From contig NZ_BBPI01000097.1 of the NCBI RefSeq assembly GCF_000787715.1, positions 1 through 64,000 of the forward strand: DNA of 64,000 nucleotides, read 5' to 3'. Origin of the DNA: Sphingomonas parapaucimobilis NBRC 15100 (GTDB lineage Bacteria; Pseudomonadota; Alphaproteobacteria; Sphingomonadales; Sphingomonadaceae). Positions 55,989-64,000 of this stretch are shown here, in pieces. The notes under the pieces are model-generated. The model saw only the letters and a program-made list of their open reading frames with translations. It had not been told where the DNA came from and did no database searches. A program made the translations under genes and the position numbers. Numbering within the stretch: the first letter of the stretch is position 1; each line of letters opens with the position of its first letter.

Positions 55989-56836
55989 CACCCTTGCGTC
56001 CGTCCGGAGAACAGCGTCCGCGTCGCACCGGCGACCCAAACCTGGCCGGTTTCATCCTGCGAGACATGGATACGCCCGCTCCGCCCGAGGCGCGTGCCCT
56101 GTGCAGCGACATAGCTGCCGCTGGCCCGGCCGCTGGCGAACAGCCACTGGCCGACGGACGCGTTGAGGCTGCCGGTCACCGGGTCCTCGATCAGCCCGCC
56201 ATGCGCGTCGGTGAAGAGCGCACGCAGTTCGAACGCGACCTCGCTGCCGGGTGCATGTGGTCCGACGATGCCGATGTCGATATGCTCGGGGTGGTACCGC
56301 GCCGGCTCGACCGCCAGCACCGCCTCGGCCGACGCCAGCATGACCGCGATCCAGCCGGGGCCATTGTCGGCCCAGGCAGCATCGACGATCGCCGCGCGGT
56401 CGATCCGCAGCAGATCGGCGACCTGTGCGATCTCCGCCTTGGTTGGCGTGCCGCCGCGCAGCAGCGGTGGGGCGGCAAAAGCAAGCTGATCGCCATCGCG
56501 CCGGATCGTCACCAGTCCCACGCCGCATTCCTGCACGATCACGCCGTCCTGCTTCGGCTGCCCGCCCGCTTCCGCCCACGCATGCGCGCTGCCCAAGGTC
56601 GGGTGCCCGGCGAACGGCAGTTCGTGCGCCATGGTGAAGATCCGCACGCGATAGTCGGCCGATGGATCGGTCGGCGGCAGCAGGAAGGTCGTCTCCGAAA
56701 AGTTCAACCAGCTTGCGATCGCCTGCATCTCGTCCGTCGTCAGGCCATCGGCATCGGCGATAACGGCCAAGGGATTGCCGGTCAGCGGATCGGTGCCGAA
56801 TACGTCGACGAGGCGAAAGGGGCGGGTCACGGTCAT
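55988..56836 (-). CDS. PhzF family epimerase/isomerase
   Basis: 282 residues of the two-lobed PhzF/diaminopimelate-epimerase fold. VDVFGTDPLTGNPLAVI opens the protein, the catalytic Glu is in WLNFSETTFLL, and FAGHPTLGSAHAW and DPVTGSLNASVGQWL are the lobe motifs. Substrate unknown. AGGAG touches the ATG at 56836; GTG at 56830 (third codon) has better spacing and may be the true start. Divergent from a MocR regulator. Confidence 0.9.
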   Translation of the reverse strand: MTVTRPFRLVDVFGTDPLTGNPLAVIADADGLTTDEMQAIASWLNFSETTFLLPPTDPSADYRVRIFTMAHELPFAGHPTLGSAHAWAEAGGQPKQDGVIVQECGVGLVTIRRDGDQLAFAAPPLLRGGTPTKAEIAQVADLLRIDRAAIVDAAWADNGPGWIAVMLASAEAVLAVEPARYHPEHIDIGIVGPHAPGSEVAFELRALFTDAHGGLIEDPVTGSLNASVGQWLFASGRASGSYVAAQGTRLGRSGRIHVSQDETGQVWVAGATRTLFSGRTQG

Positions 56837-56936
56837 CTCCTGTTGATGATGGCTGGTCCTATCGCGGAGCGACTGGCGCCGACAGATACACATCGGTACG
56901 ATCATGCCGAACTGTATTGGTGGGATTGGCAGTACG

Positions 56937-58349
56937 ATGGCGAGCGCGCCCGACGAAACCCGCACCGGCATGGTGGTCCGTGCGATCCGTGACCGGATCG
57001 ACGCCCGCACGCTGACGCCGGGCGCCCGGCTGCCGTCGATCCGCGCCATGGCCGAGACGAGCGGCGTCGCGCGCTCGACGGTGGTCGAGGCCTATGATCG
57101 CCTCGCCGCTGAGGGGGTGATCCGGTCGCGACCGGGATCGGGCTTTTATGTCGCCGCGCCCTTGGCCCCGCTGGCATTGGATCGGCTGGTCAGCACGAAG
57201 GAGCGCGAGGTCGACCCGCTCTGGATGCTGCGTCAGTCGCTCGGCGAACGACGGCACGAAATGATGCCGGGATGCGGCTGGCTGCCCGATGACTGGCTGG
57301 CGGGCGACGCGCTGCGCAAGGCGATGCGCCGGGCAGCGCGATCCGACGAGAACGGCACGCTGGCGGGCTATGCATCCCCCTTGGGCTCGCCCCCGCTCCG
57401 GGCGTTGTTGGCGAGGCGGATGGCGGATCAGGGGATCGAAGCCGGCCCCGACCAGATCCTGCTGACCGACAGCGGCACCCATGCGCTCGATCTGGTGTGC
57501 CGCTTCCTGCTTCAGCCGGGCGATACCGTGCTGGTTGACGACCCGTGCTATTTCAACTTTCTGGCGTTGTTGCGGGCGCACCGGGCAACGGTGGTGGGCG
57601 TACCGATGACGCCGACCGGGCCGGACGTCACCGCCTTCACCGAGGCCGCCGCGACGCATCGGCCGCGCTTCTACCTGACCAACTCAGGCGTCCATAACCC
57701 GACCGGAGCGTCGCTCGCGGCCGCCACCGCGCACCGACTGCTCAAGATCGCCGAGGCGCATGACATGGTCGTTGTCGAGGACGATATCTTCGCCGACTTC
57801 GAACACACGCCGTCTCCACGATTGGCCGCCTTCGACGGCCTCGACCGGACGATCCGCATCGGCAGCTTCTCCAAGTCGCTGTCGGCGGCGGTGCGCTGTG
57901 GCCATATCGCGGCGCGACCCGACTGGATTGAAGGGTTGGCCGACCTACGCATCGCAACATCGATGGCGGGCAGTCCGCTCGCCGCCAACCTGCTGCACGC
58001 GGTGCTGACCGATGGCAGCTATCGGCGTCATGTTGACGGTGTCCGGACCCGGCTGGCCCGGGCTATGGCCCGGGTGGCCAAACGTCTGCGGGCCATCGGG
58101 ATCGAGCCGTGGACCGATCCAGCGGCGGGCATCTTCCTGTGGGCGCGATTGCCCGATAGCGTCGACGCCGTTGAGCTGGCACGCAAGGCGATCAATGCAG
58201 GGATCGTTCTAGCACCGGGTCCGGTGTTCAGCACCAGCGGCGGATGGCGCGACCACCTGCGCTTCAACGTCGCGATGAGCGACGATGACCGGCTGTACGC
58301 CTTTCTGGAATCGGCCGTGTCGCGCCCGCTACTCGAACCGGCTGGCTAG
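56937..58349 (+). CDS. MocR-type GntR regulator with aminotransferase domain
   Basis: 470 residues. GntR winged helix at about 12-75 (RLPSIRAMAETSGVARSTVV) and a type I aminotransferase domain with the PLP Lys in RIGSFSKSLSAAV and the Asn/Pro stretch SGVHNPTGASL. MocR proteins sense amino acid or PLP-linked ligands. Divergent from the PhzF-DJ-1 pair, which it probably controls. ATG 56904 is an alternative start. Its end overlaps the convergent LysR gene by 21 bases. Confidence 0.9.
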   Translation: MASAPDETRTGMVVRAIRDRIDARTLTPGARLPSIRAMAETSGVARSTVVEAYDRLAAEGVIRSRPGSGFYVAAPLAPLALDRLVSTKEREVDPLWMLRQSLGERRHEMMPGCGWLPDDWLAGDALRKAMRRAARSDENGTLAGYASPLGSPPLRALLARRMADQGIEAGPDQILLTDSGTHALDLVCRFLLQPGDTVLVDDPCYFNFLALLRAHRATVVGVPMTPTGPDVTAFTEAAATHRPRFYLTNSGVHNPTGASLAAATAHRLLKIAEAHDMVVVEDDIFADFEHTPSPRLAAFDGLDRTIRIGSFSKSLSAAVRCGHIAARPDWIEGLADLRIATSMAGSPLAANLLHAVLTDGSYRRHVDGVRTRLARAMARVAKRLRAIGIEPWTDPAAGIFLWARLPDSVDAVELARKAINAGIVLAPGPVFSTSGGWRDHLRFNVAMSDDDRLYAFLESAVSRPLLEPAG

Positions 58350-59246
58350 GCGCTCGACCAGGAAGTCGACGAACACCCGCACCCGTGCCGGCGTGGTGGA
58401 GCCGCCGACGAAGACGGCGTGGATCAGTTCGACATCGCCTGGATTGTATTCTTCCAGCAATGGCACGAGCCGCCCGTCCGCGATCTCAGCCGCAACGCTG
58501 AAGCGGCCGACGCGGGTGATGCCGACCCCGGCAGCGGCGAGATGGCCCAGCGTCTCGCCATTGTTAGCGACGATGCCGCCTTCGACACTCAGCGCGAAAT
58601 CCCGGCCTTCGCGGCGGAACGGCCAGATCGGTTCGGCGCGGCGAAAGTTGAAGTTCAGGCAATTGTGGGCGTGCAGGTCTTCCGGGACTTTGGGCGTGCC
58701 TGCCCGCGCCAGATAGTCTGGCGACGCCACGATCACCCGCCGCGCCTCGGACAGCTTGCGCGCCGTCAAACCGCTGTCGGCGAGCGGACCGAAGCGGATC
58801 GCGACATCGGCCTGTCCGCCAGCGATGTCGACCAGCGTGTCGGTTAGGGCGATATCGATCAGGATATGGGGATAGGCGCGCGCGAAATCGCCGAGCAGAG
58901 GCACGACGCACAACCGGCCATGCGCCAGCGCCGCACTGATCCGCAACCGTCCGCGCGGTGCGCCCTGGTCGGCGATCTGCTGCTCGGCATCGTCGAGGTC
59001 GGCGAGGATGCGCCGTGCGGCAAGGAGATAGGCTTGTCCCTCTGCAGTGAGCGTCAACGCCCGGGTGGAGCGTAGCAGCAGCCGCACGCCGAGCCGCGCT
59101 TCGATCCGATCAATCGCACGCGCCACCGCCGAGGGCGTCAGCCCGAGCGTGCGGCCGGCCGCCGAGAATCTGCCTTCCTCCACCACGCTCGCGAACAAGG
59201 CAAGTGACCGGGCGCGATCGTCGTTGCCAGCTACCTTTGCGTCCAA
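58329..59246 (-). CDS. LysR family regulator
   Basis: About 305 residues. Winged helix at the N-terminus (FSAAGRTLGLTPSAVARAID), then a substrate-binding domain (ADVAIRFGPLADSGL, typical of the CrgA/DmlR branch). It is divergent from an aldo-keto reductase-MFS pair and probably regulates it. The helix should begin close to the start, so TTG at 59246 with AAGGAT upstream is favoured; ATG at 59300 would add 18 unusual residues. Confidence 0.88.
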   Translation of the reverse strand: MDAKVAGNDDRARSLALFASVVEEGRFSAAGRTLGLTPSAVARAIDRIEARLGVRLLLRSTRALTLTAEGQAYLLAARRILADLDDAEQQIADQGAPRGRLRISAALAHGRLCVVPLLGDFARAYPHILIDIALTDTLVDIAGGQADVAIRFGPLADSGLTARKLSEARRVIVASPDYLARAGTPKVPEDLHAHNCLNFNFRRAEPIWPFRREGRDFALSVEGGIVANNGETLGHLAAAGVGITRVGRFSVAAEIADGRLVPLLEEYNPGDVELIHAVFVGGSTTPARVRVFVDFLVERLASRFE

Positions 59247-59339
59247 GGCATAAATCCTTTGCACCGGCGGGCAGTTCCGCCGCGCTGCTTCACCGTCCAT
59301 CTATGCGCCTGACGAATGACATTCGAGAAAGGAGGTGTC

Positions 59340-60374
59340 ATGGAATATCGGCAATTGGGATCGTCCGGCCTGCGCGTTCCGGCGCTGTCGTTCGGCGCGG
59401 GGACCTTCGGCGGCAAGGGACCGCTGTTCAGCGCGTGGGGCACAAGCGACGCCGCCGAGGCGCGGCGGCTGGTCGACATCTGCCTCGACGCGGGCGTGAC
59501 GCTGTTCGACACCGCCGACGTCTATTCGGACGGCGCGTCGGAACAGGTGCTGGGCGAGGCAATCAAGGGGCGGCGCGATGCCGTCCTGATCTCGACCAAG
59601 ACCGGCCTGCCGATGGGTGACGGCCCGCAGGACTGGGGCGCATCGCGGGCGCGGCTGACCGGCGCGGTCGAGGCGGCGTTGCGGCGGCTCGACACCGACC
59701 GGATCGACCTGCTCCAGCTTCACGCCTTCGATGCGTCAACGCCGACCGAGGAGGTGATAGGCACGCTCGACCGGCTGATCGCCGACGGCAAGGTGCGTTA
59801 TGCCGGCGTCTCCAACTATCCCGGCTGGCAGATCATGAAGGCACAAGGCTTAGCCGATCGCCATGGCTGGCCGCGTCTCGTCGCGCATCAGGTCTATTAC
59901 TCGTTGATCGGCCGTGCGTATGAATGGGATCTCATGCCGCTAGCGGCGGACCAGGGTGTCGGTGCGCTAGTCTGGAGCCCGCTCGGCTGGGGCCGGCTGA
60001 CCGGCAAGATCGGGCGGGGACGGCCGATCCCGGCAGGCAGCCGCCTCCACGAAACCGCACAGTTCGCGCCGCCGGTCGAGGAAGAGCATCTGTACCGCGT
60101 CGTCGATGCGCTGGAAGCGGTGGCGGCCGAGGTGGGCAAAACGGTGCCGCAGGTCGCGATCAACTGGCTGCTGCGACGTCCGACCGTATCGTCGGTCATC
60201 ATCGGTGCGCGGGACGAGGCGCAGCTGCGCGACAATCTCGGCGCGGTCGGCTGGGCGCTGTCGCCCAAGCAGGTGGCCGCGCTCGACGCGGCAAGCGACG
60301 TGCTGCCGCCCTATCCACATACCCCATACCGGCAACAGGAGGGCTTCGCCCGCCTAGCGCCGCCGATGGTTTGA
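59340..60374 (+). CDS. Aldo/keto reductase
   Basis: 344 residues. LGSSGLRVPALSFGAGTFGG at the start, catalytic Asp and Tyr in LFDTADVYSDGASE, Lys in VLISTKTGLP, and the NADPH-binding stretch SVIIGARDEAQLRDNL near the end. It reduces aldehydes or ketones. AAAGGAGGT is a strong ribosome site 5 bases before the ATG. An MFS exporter follows after 13 bases. Confidence 0.93.
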   Translation: MEYRQLGSSGLRVPALSFGAGTFGGKGPLFSAWGTSDAAEARRLVDICLDAGVTLFDTADVYSDGASEQVLGEAIKGRRDAVLISTKTGLPMGDGPQDWGASRARLTGAVEAALRRLDTDRIDLLQLHAFDASTPTEEVIGTLDRLIADGKVRYAGVSNYPGWQIMKAQGLADRHGWPRLVAHQVYYSLIGRAYEWDLMPLAADQGVGALVWSPLGWGRLTGKIGRGRPIPAGSRLHETAQFAPPVEEEHLYRVVDALEAVAAEVGKTVPQVAINWLLRRPTVSSVIIGARDEAQLRDNLGAVGWALSPKQVAALDAASDVLPPYPHTPYRQQEGFARLAPPMV

Positions 60375-60387
60375 GGGAGCCAGGATC

Positions 60388-61551
60388 ATGAAGTTCAACC
60401 TCGGATTACTCGCGCTGGCGGTCGGTGCCTTCGGCATCGGCGTCACCGAGTTCGCGCCGATGGGCATGTTGCCGGTGATGGCGGCAGACCTGCAGGTGTC
60501 GATCCCCGCCGCCGGGCTGCTGGTCAGCGCCTATGCGATGGGCGTGCTGATCGGCGCGCCGTTGATGACGCTCACCACCGGGCGGATCGACCGGCGGACG
60601 CTCCTGATCGCGCTGATGGGCATCTTCACGCTCGGCAACGCGCTGTCGGCGGTGGCGGGCGGGTACTGGATGTTGATGGCGGCGCGGATCGTCACTTCGT
60701 TCAACCATGGCGCCTTCTTCGGCGTCGGATCGGTGGTGGCCGCCAGCCTGGTACCGCCGGACAAGCGTGCGGGCGCGGTGGCGGCGATGTTCACCGGGTT
60801 GACCGTCGCCACGATCGGCGGCGTGCCGGCGGCGACCTGGGTCAGCGAGGCAGTTAGCTGGCGCACCGTGTTCGCGGGGATCGCGGGCGTTGGCGCGATC
60901 GCTATGCTGTCGCTCCGTCTTGCCCTGCCGCCGCTGCCCCGCGCCGAAGGCGGCGACATGCGCGCTGAACTGCGCGTGCTGACGCGCGGTCCGGTGGTGA
61001 TGGCACTGGCCCTGACCACGATCGGCTTTGGCGGCGTCTTTACCGTCTTTACCTATATCGTGCCGATCCTGCGCGATGTGACGCATGGCTCGACCGGCTA
61101 TGTCACCGCGATGCTGATGCTGTTCGGGGTTGGTGCGACGATCGGCAATGGCGTCGGCGGTCGGCTGGCGGACCGTTCGATCGACCGGGCGCTCATGACC
61201 ATGCTGGCGATCATGGCGCTGACGCTGCTCGCCTTCACGGTGCTGATGCAATGGCCGGTGACCGCTGCCATCGCGATCCTGATCTGGGGCATCGCCAGCT
61301 TCGCGATCGTGCCGCCCTTGCAGATGCGTGTGATGGATGCGGCCTCGGACGCGCCGAACCTCGCCTCCGCGATGAATATCGGTGCCTTCAACCTTGGCAA
61401 CGCGATCGGCGCAGCGCTGGGCGGCGGCGTGATCGGGGCTGGGCTGGGCTTGTCCACCGTGTCGCTGGCCGGTGCGGCGATGGCGGCGGTGGCGCTGGCG
61501 ATGCTGCTGGCGTTCCGGCGTCAGCCGCGTGCAAGGACCTGTCCGGTCTGA
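60388..61551 (+). CDS. DHA1-type MFS exporter
   Basis: 387 residues with 12 membrane segments. GAFGIGVTEFAPMGMLPVMA in helix 1 is typical of the AraJ/YdhP sugar-efflux-like branch. It exports a small molecule at the inner membrane. It lies in one unit with the aldo/keto reductase, probably under the LysR regulator. Its end overlaps the convergent ECF sigma factor gene by 31 bases. Confidence 0.9.
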   Translation: MKFNLGLLALAVGAFGIGVTEFAPMGMLPVMAADLQVSIPAAGLLVSAYAMGVLIGAPLMTLTTGRIDRRTLLIALMGIFTLGNALSAVAGGYWMLMAARIVTSFNHGAFFGVGSVVAASLVPPDKRAGAVAAMFTGLTVATIGGVPAATWVSEAVSWRTVFAGIAGVGAIAMLSLRLALPPLPRAEGGDMRAELRVLTRGPVVMALALTTIGFGGVFTVFTYIVPILRDVTHGSTGYVTAMLMLFGVGATIGNGVGGRLADRSIDRALMTMLAIMALTLLAFTVLMQWPVTAAIAILIWGIASFAIVPPLQMRVMDAASDAPNLASAMNIGAFNLGNAIGAALGGGVIGAGLGLSTVSLAGAAMAAVALAMLLAFRRQPRARTCPV

Positions 61552-62402
61552 AGAGCGGTTGCGACATGGATGAGCTTGTCCGGATTGCGGACGATGTAGA
61601 TCGCCGCGATCCGGCCGTCGCGGATGTCGAGCGCGGTGGTCTGGAGTACGCCGCCGCCCGCGCGGCTGACATAGCCGGGCAGCCCGTCGATCGTGGCGAA
61701 GCGGATCACTTCCACCGGCGCGTCGGCGTATTTGCGACGTAGCCCGATGAACAAGCGTTGCGCCTTTGCCAGACCCCGGATGATGTTGTGGAATGCCAGG
61801 ACGCGGCCGCCGCCATCGGAATGGATGGCGACGTCCTCCGCCAGCAGGTCCGACAAGGCACGCGCGTCGCCGTCCCGCGCCGCCGCGAAGAAGGCGCGGG
61901 TGATCCGCGCCGCTTCCTGCGCATCGACCGGATAGCGCGGCCGCGCCTCCGCGACATGCCGCCGGGCGCGGGAGGCGAGTTGCCGCACCGTTGCGGGAGC
62001 GCGGTCGAGCGTCCTGGCCACCTCGAGCAACGCGACTTCGAACACATCGTGGAGCAGGAAGGCGGCCCGCTCCAACGGCGAGAGCCGTTCCATGGCCAGC
62101 ATGAGGGTGACGGTCAGATCGTCGGCCACCTCGTCCGGATCGGTCGTGCCGAGCAGCGGCTCGGGCAACCATGTGCCGACATAGGTCTCCCGCCGCACCC
62201 GCGCCGACTTCAGATGATCGAGGCAGAGCCGCGTGACGACCCGGGTAAGCCACGCAGCGGGTGCCTCGACCTCTTCCACCTGCGACCAACGCAGCCAGGC
62301 GTCCTGCACCAAATCCTCCGCTTCGGCGAGAGAGCCGGTCATGCGATAGGCCAGCCGGACGAGCCGCGGCCGCTCCGCCTCGAACAGCGCGGCGTCAGGC
62401 AT
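61521..62402 (-). CDS. ECF41 family sigma factor with SnoaL-like C-terminus
   Basis: 293 residues. Sigma region 2 (LAYRMTGSLAEAEDLVQDAW) and region 4 (LLEVARTLDRAPATVRQLAS) are followed by a SnoaL/NTF2-like domain. ECF41 marks are present: WLPEPL in the linker, DGGGR, and NPDKL near the end. The C-terminal domain controls activity in place of an anti-sigma factor. The ATG overlaps the end of the carboxymuconolactone decarboxylase gene by 8 bases, the usual ECF41 partner. Confidence 0.94.
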   Translation of the reverse strand: MPDAALFEAERPRLVRLAYRMTGSLAEAEDLVQDAWLRWSQVEEVEAPAAWLTRVVTRLCLDHLKSARVRRETYVGTWLPEPLLGTTDPDEVADDLTVTLMLAMERLSPLERAAFLLHDVFEVALLEVARTLDRAPATVRQLASRARRHVAEARPRYPVDAQEAARITRAFFAAARDGDARALSDLLAEDVAIHSDGGGRVLAFHNIIRGLAKAQRLFIGLRRKYADAPVEVIRFATIDGLPGYVSRAGGGVLQTTALDIRDGRIAAIYIVRNPDKLIHVATALQTGQVLARG

Positions 62403-62847
62403 CGTCCACCGGATGCGCGACGCGGAAAGCCACCTGGAGGCGGTTCCAAGTGTTGATCGCGCCGATAGCCATGGTCAGCCAGACCTGCTCCGCATCGGAA
62501 AATGCCGCCTTCACCGCATCATAGTCCGCATCGGGAGCCCCCGTCTTGGGCAACAGCGTCAACGCCTCCGCCCAGCCGAGTGCGGCCCGCTCGCGATTCG
62601 AATAGAGCGTCGATTCCCGCCATGCGCTCAGCATGTACAGGCGCATCTCACTTTCGCCATGACGGCGCAGGTCGGTCGCATGCATATGCAGGCAGAAGGC
62701 ACAGCCGTTGATCTGCGACACGCGGAATTTCACCAGTTCGAGCAGATTGTGGTCGAGGCCGCTTTTCGTGAAGCTCTGCTCCAGCGCCATCATGGCCTTG
62801 ATCGCTTCCGGGGCCAGAGCGTGTGGGTTGGCGATACGGGGTATCAT
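62395..62847 (-). CDS. Carboxymuconolactone decarboxylase/AhpD-like protein
   Basis: 150 residues of the AhpD-like fold with the redox pair in NGCAFCLHMHATDLR and the partner residues in ERAALGWAEALT. Such proteins work as alkylhydroperoxidases or oxidoreductases. It is first in the unit with ECF41, behind a promoter of ECF41 type, so it is the sigma factor's main target. Confidence 0.92.
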   Translation of the reverse strand: MIPRIANPHALAPEAIKAMMALEQSFTKSGLDHNLLELVKFRVSQINGCAFCLHMHATDLRRHGESEMRLYMLSAWRESTLYSNRERAALGWAEALTLLPKTGAPDADYDAVKAAFSDAEQVWLTMAIGAINTWNRLQVAFRVAHPVDDA

Positions 62848-62875
62848 GGTCGGTCTCCTTGGGTTCCGACACCAT

Positions 62876-62902
62876 GACGAGACAGCGGGGACCGGTGTGA
62901 CA
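62876..62902 (-). promoter_or_regulatory. ECF41-type promoter
   Basis: On the minus strand TGTCACA (62902-62896) and CGTC (62879-62876) are 16 bases apart, the reported ECF41 pattern. It lies 29 bases before the decarboxylase-like gene and would be read by the sigma factor encoded second in the unit, giving self-control. Confidence 0.8.
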
Positions 62903-62943
62903 TGCCGGTCCAGAATTTTCGCCCGCTGCCCCGCTACGCTGGA

Positions 62944-63480
62944 TCACAGCCGCTTTCGCATCCGGGTCAGCGGCACGACGACGCCATCGACATGGGTATC
63001 GGCGCGCTCAACCGGCTCGTAACCGCAGGCCGCGTAGAGCGGCACGCCGCCCGCCGTGCCCATCAGTTCTACGGCGGCGAAACCCTCCGCCCGTGCTGCT
63101 TGCTCACAGCGGTCGAGGATCATCCGGCCGATCCCGCGCCGGACATGATCCGGGTGGGTGTACATGGCGCGGATGCGGGCGGCATCCGTCGCCGGATCGA
63201 GCAGCGCCGGGTTGCGCAACTCGGTGCTATGGTCGCCGCCATAGAGCGTCGCGCGCCGGCTCCATCCACCGCAGCCGACCGGCACGCCATGGTCCTCGAC
63301 GACGAAATACGTGCCGTCACGCACCAATTGCGTGTCGAGGCCCATCACTGTCCGGCTGGCGACGATCTGCGCCGGGGTCAGCACCGCCGCCTGGCCGCGA
63401 TCGATGGACAACGTCATCAGGTCGCGCAGCGTCCCGAGGTCGGCTTCGGTCGCGAGGCGGATCGTCAGGCGGCCGCTCAC
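62944..63480 (-). CDS. GNAT family acetyltransferase
   Basis: 178 residues of the GNAT fold. RAMYTHPDHVRRGIGRMILD is the acetyl-CoA pyrophosphate loop, and the C-terminus has VPLYAACGYEPVE. Substrate unknown. The ATG overlaps the stop of the upstream GNAT gene (ATGA), so they are co-translated. Confidence 0.88.
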   Translation of the reverse strand: MSGRLTIRLATEADLGTLRDLMTLSIDRGQAAVLTPAQIVASRTVMGLDTQLVRDGTYFVVEDHGVPVGCGGWSRRATLYGGDHSTELRNPALLDPATDAARIRAMYTHPDHVRRGIGRMILDRCEQAARAEGFAAVELMGTAGGVPLYAACGYEPVERADTHVDGVVVPLTRMRKRL

Positions 63481-64000
63481 GCCGCCAACTCCAGCCGCCA
63501 GGTCTCGCCGTGGAGCGGGACGCCGAACCGCTCATGCATCGCCGTCTCGACACATGCGAAACCATGCGCGGCATAAATGCGGCGCGCGGACTCCAGCACG
63601 CTGTGGGTCCACAGCGTCAACGCGTGATAGCCCGTTTCCCGTGCGAAGGTGACGCAAGCGCCGACCAGCGCATCGCCGATACCCCGGCGGCGGGCGAAGG
63701 GCTCGACATGGAGGAGGCGCAGCCGGGCGATGGCGTTGCCTTCGTCGGTGACGAACACCGCGCCTGCCATGACCCCATCGATTTCGGCGACCCAGCATTG
63801 CTCGCGCGCCGGATCGAAGTCGCGCAGGAACGCCGCGGTCACCTCGCTCTCGATCACCTCCAGTTCGCGACCCCAACCATGGCTTTCGGCATAGAGGAGC
63901 GACTGGCGCGCGGCGATCAGCGCGGGCTCGCCGGTGCGAAAAGGCCGGATCACGAACGGCCCACCCGATGCGGGATCGAGCAGCAGCCGCGCGCGCGTCA
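63477..64000 (-). CDS. MarR-GNAT fusion, 5' end beyond the window
   Basis: At least 174 residues; the frame is open to the right edge. The GNAT domain has VIRPFRTGEPALIAARQSLL, LLHVEPFARRRGIGDALVGA and ARRIYAAHGFACVE. This sequence, with ARLLLDPASGGPF before it, is that of the C-terminal half of two-domain proteins having a MarR winged helix in front. A GTG at 63953 could make a GNAT-only protein, but no ribosome site supports it. Partial gene. Confidence 0.8.
   Translation of the reverse strand, partial: TRARLLLDPASGGPFVIRPFRTGEPALIAARQSLLYAESHGWGRELEVIESEVTAAFLRDFDPAREQCWVAEIDGVMAGAVFVTDEGNAIARLRLLHVEPFARRRGIGDALVGACVTFARETGYHALTLWTHSVLESARRIYAAHGFACVETAMHERFGVPLHGETWRLELAA

Overview
The window is high-GC chromosomal DNA from an alphaproteobacterium, most likely a sphingomonad (Sphingomonas or a close relative). 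This is inferred from the TonB-dependent receptors with alanine-rich leaders, the Tat-exported enzymes, a LexA box of the alphaproteobacterial GTTC-N7-GTTC type, and the general look of the proteins; no rRNA or intact tRNA is present to fix the species. Genes are packed tightly, often with ATGA/GTGA stop-start overlaps and with convergent genes whose 3' ends overlap on opposite strands.

Region by region. 0-3.2 kb: an OprP-type porin, a decayed gap, a small acidic protein and nicotinamidase. 3.2-8 kb: a leftward thiamine-uptake unit behind a TPP riboswitch (TonB receptor, APH-fold kinase, PnuC/PnuT-type permease), followed by a secreted cupin. 8-17.5 kb: DUF885 and M14 hydrolases, a DUF2252 protein, KatG, and a DHA2 exporter. 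17.6-19.4 kb: a type III polyketide synthase coupled to an isoprenylcysteine-methyltransferase-like enzyme, and a small cysteine-repeat protein. 19.8-22.2 kb: a lactate locus (lldD, lldR) whose permease gene lldP has shrunk to a 118-residue vestige while its two LldR-type operators survive. 22.3-29 kb: myo-inositol catabolism (iolB-iolE-iolD-iolC/DUF2090 leftward, iolG rightward). 29-40.6 kb: a glycan locus with GH92 mannosidase, CehA/McbA-type PHP hydrolase and TonB receptor leftward, an RpiR regulator, and APC permease, PfkB kinase and GH4 glycosidase rightward.

40.6-51.8 kb is an accessory defence island. Its left edge cuts off a Tat-signal gene after about 40 codons. It then holds a frameshifted T5orf172/GIY-YIG-like gene, a tRNA 3'-end-like remnant, a Kiwa anti-phage pair (kwaA-kwaB), and a type I restriction-modification operon carrying an extra half-specificity gene, a YgjP-type metallopeptidase and a PD-(D/E)xK-like nuclease. 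The kwa genes look more AT-rich than the flanks. 52-53.8 kb is an SOS-type dinB-alkB pair under a LexA box. 53.9-64 kb is a series of small metabolic and stress units: HxlR with a quinone-oxidoreductase-like enzyme, PhzF with a DJ-1/PfpI protein opposite a MocR regulator, LysR with an aldo-keto reductase and MFS exporter, an ECF41 sigma factor with its carboxymuconolactone-decarboxylase partner under a recognisable ECF41 promoter, and two GNAT acetyltransferases, the last part of a MarR-GNAT fusion running off the window.
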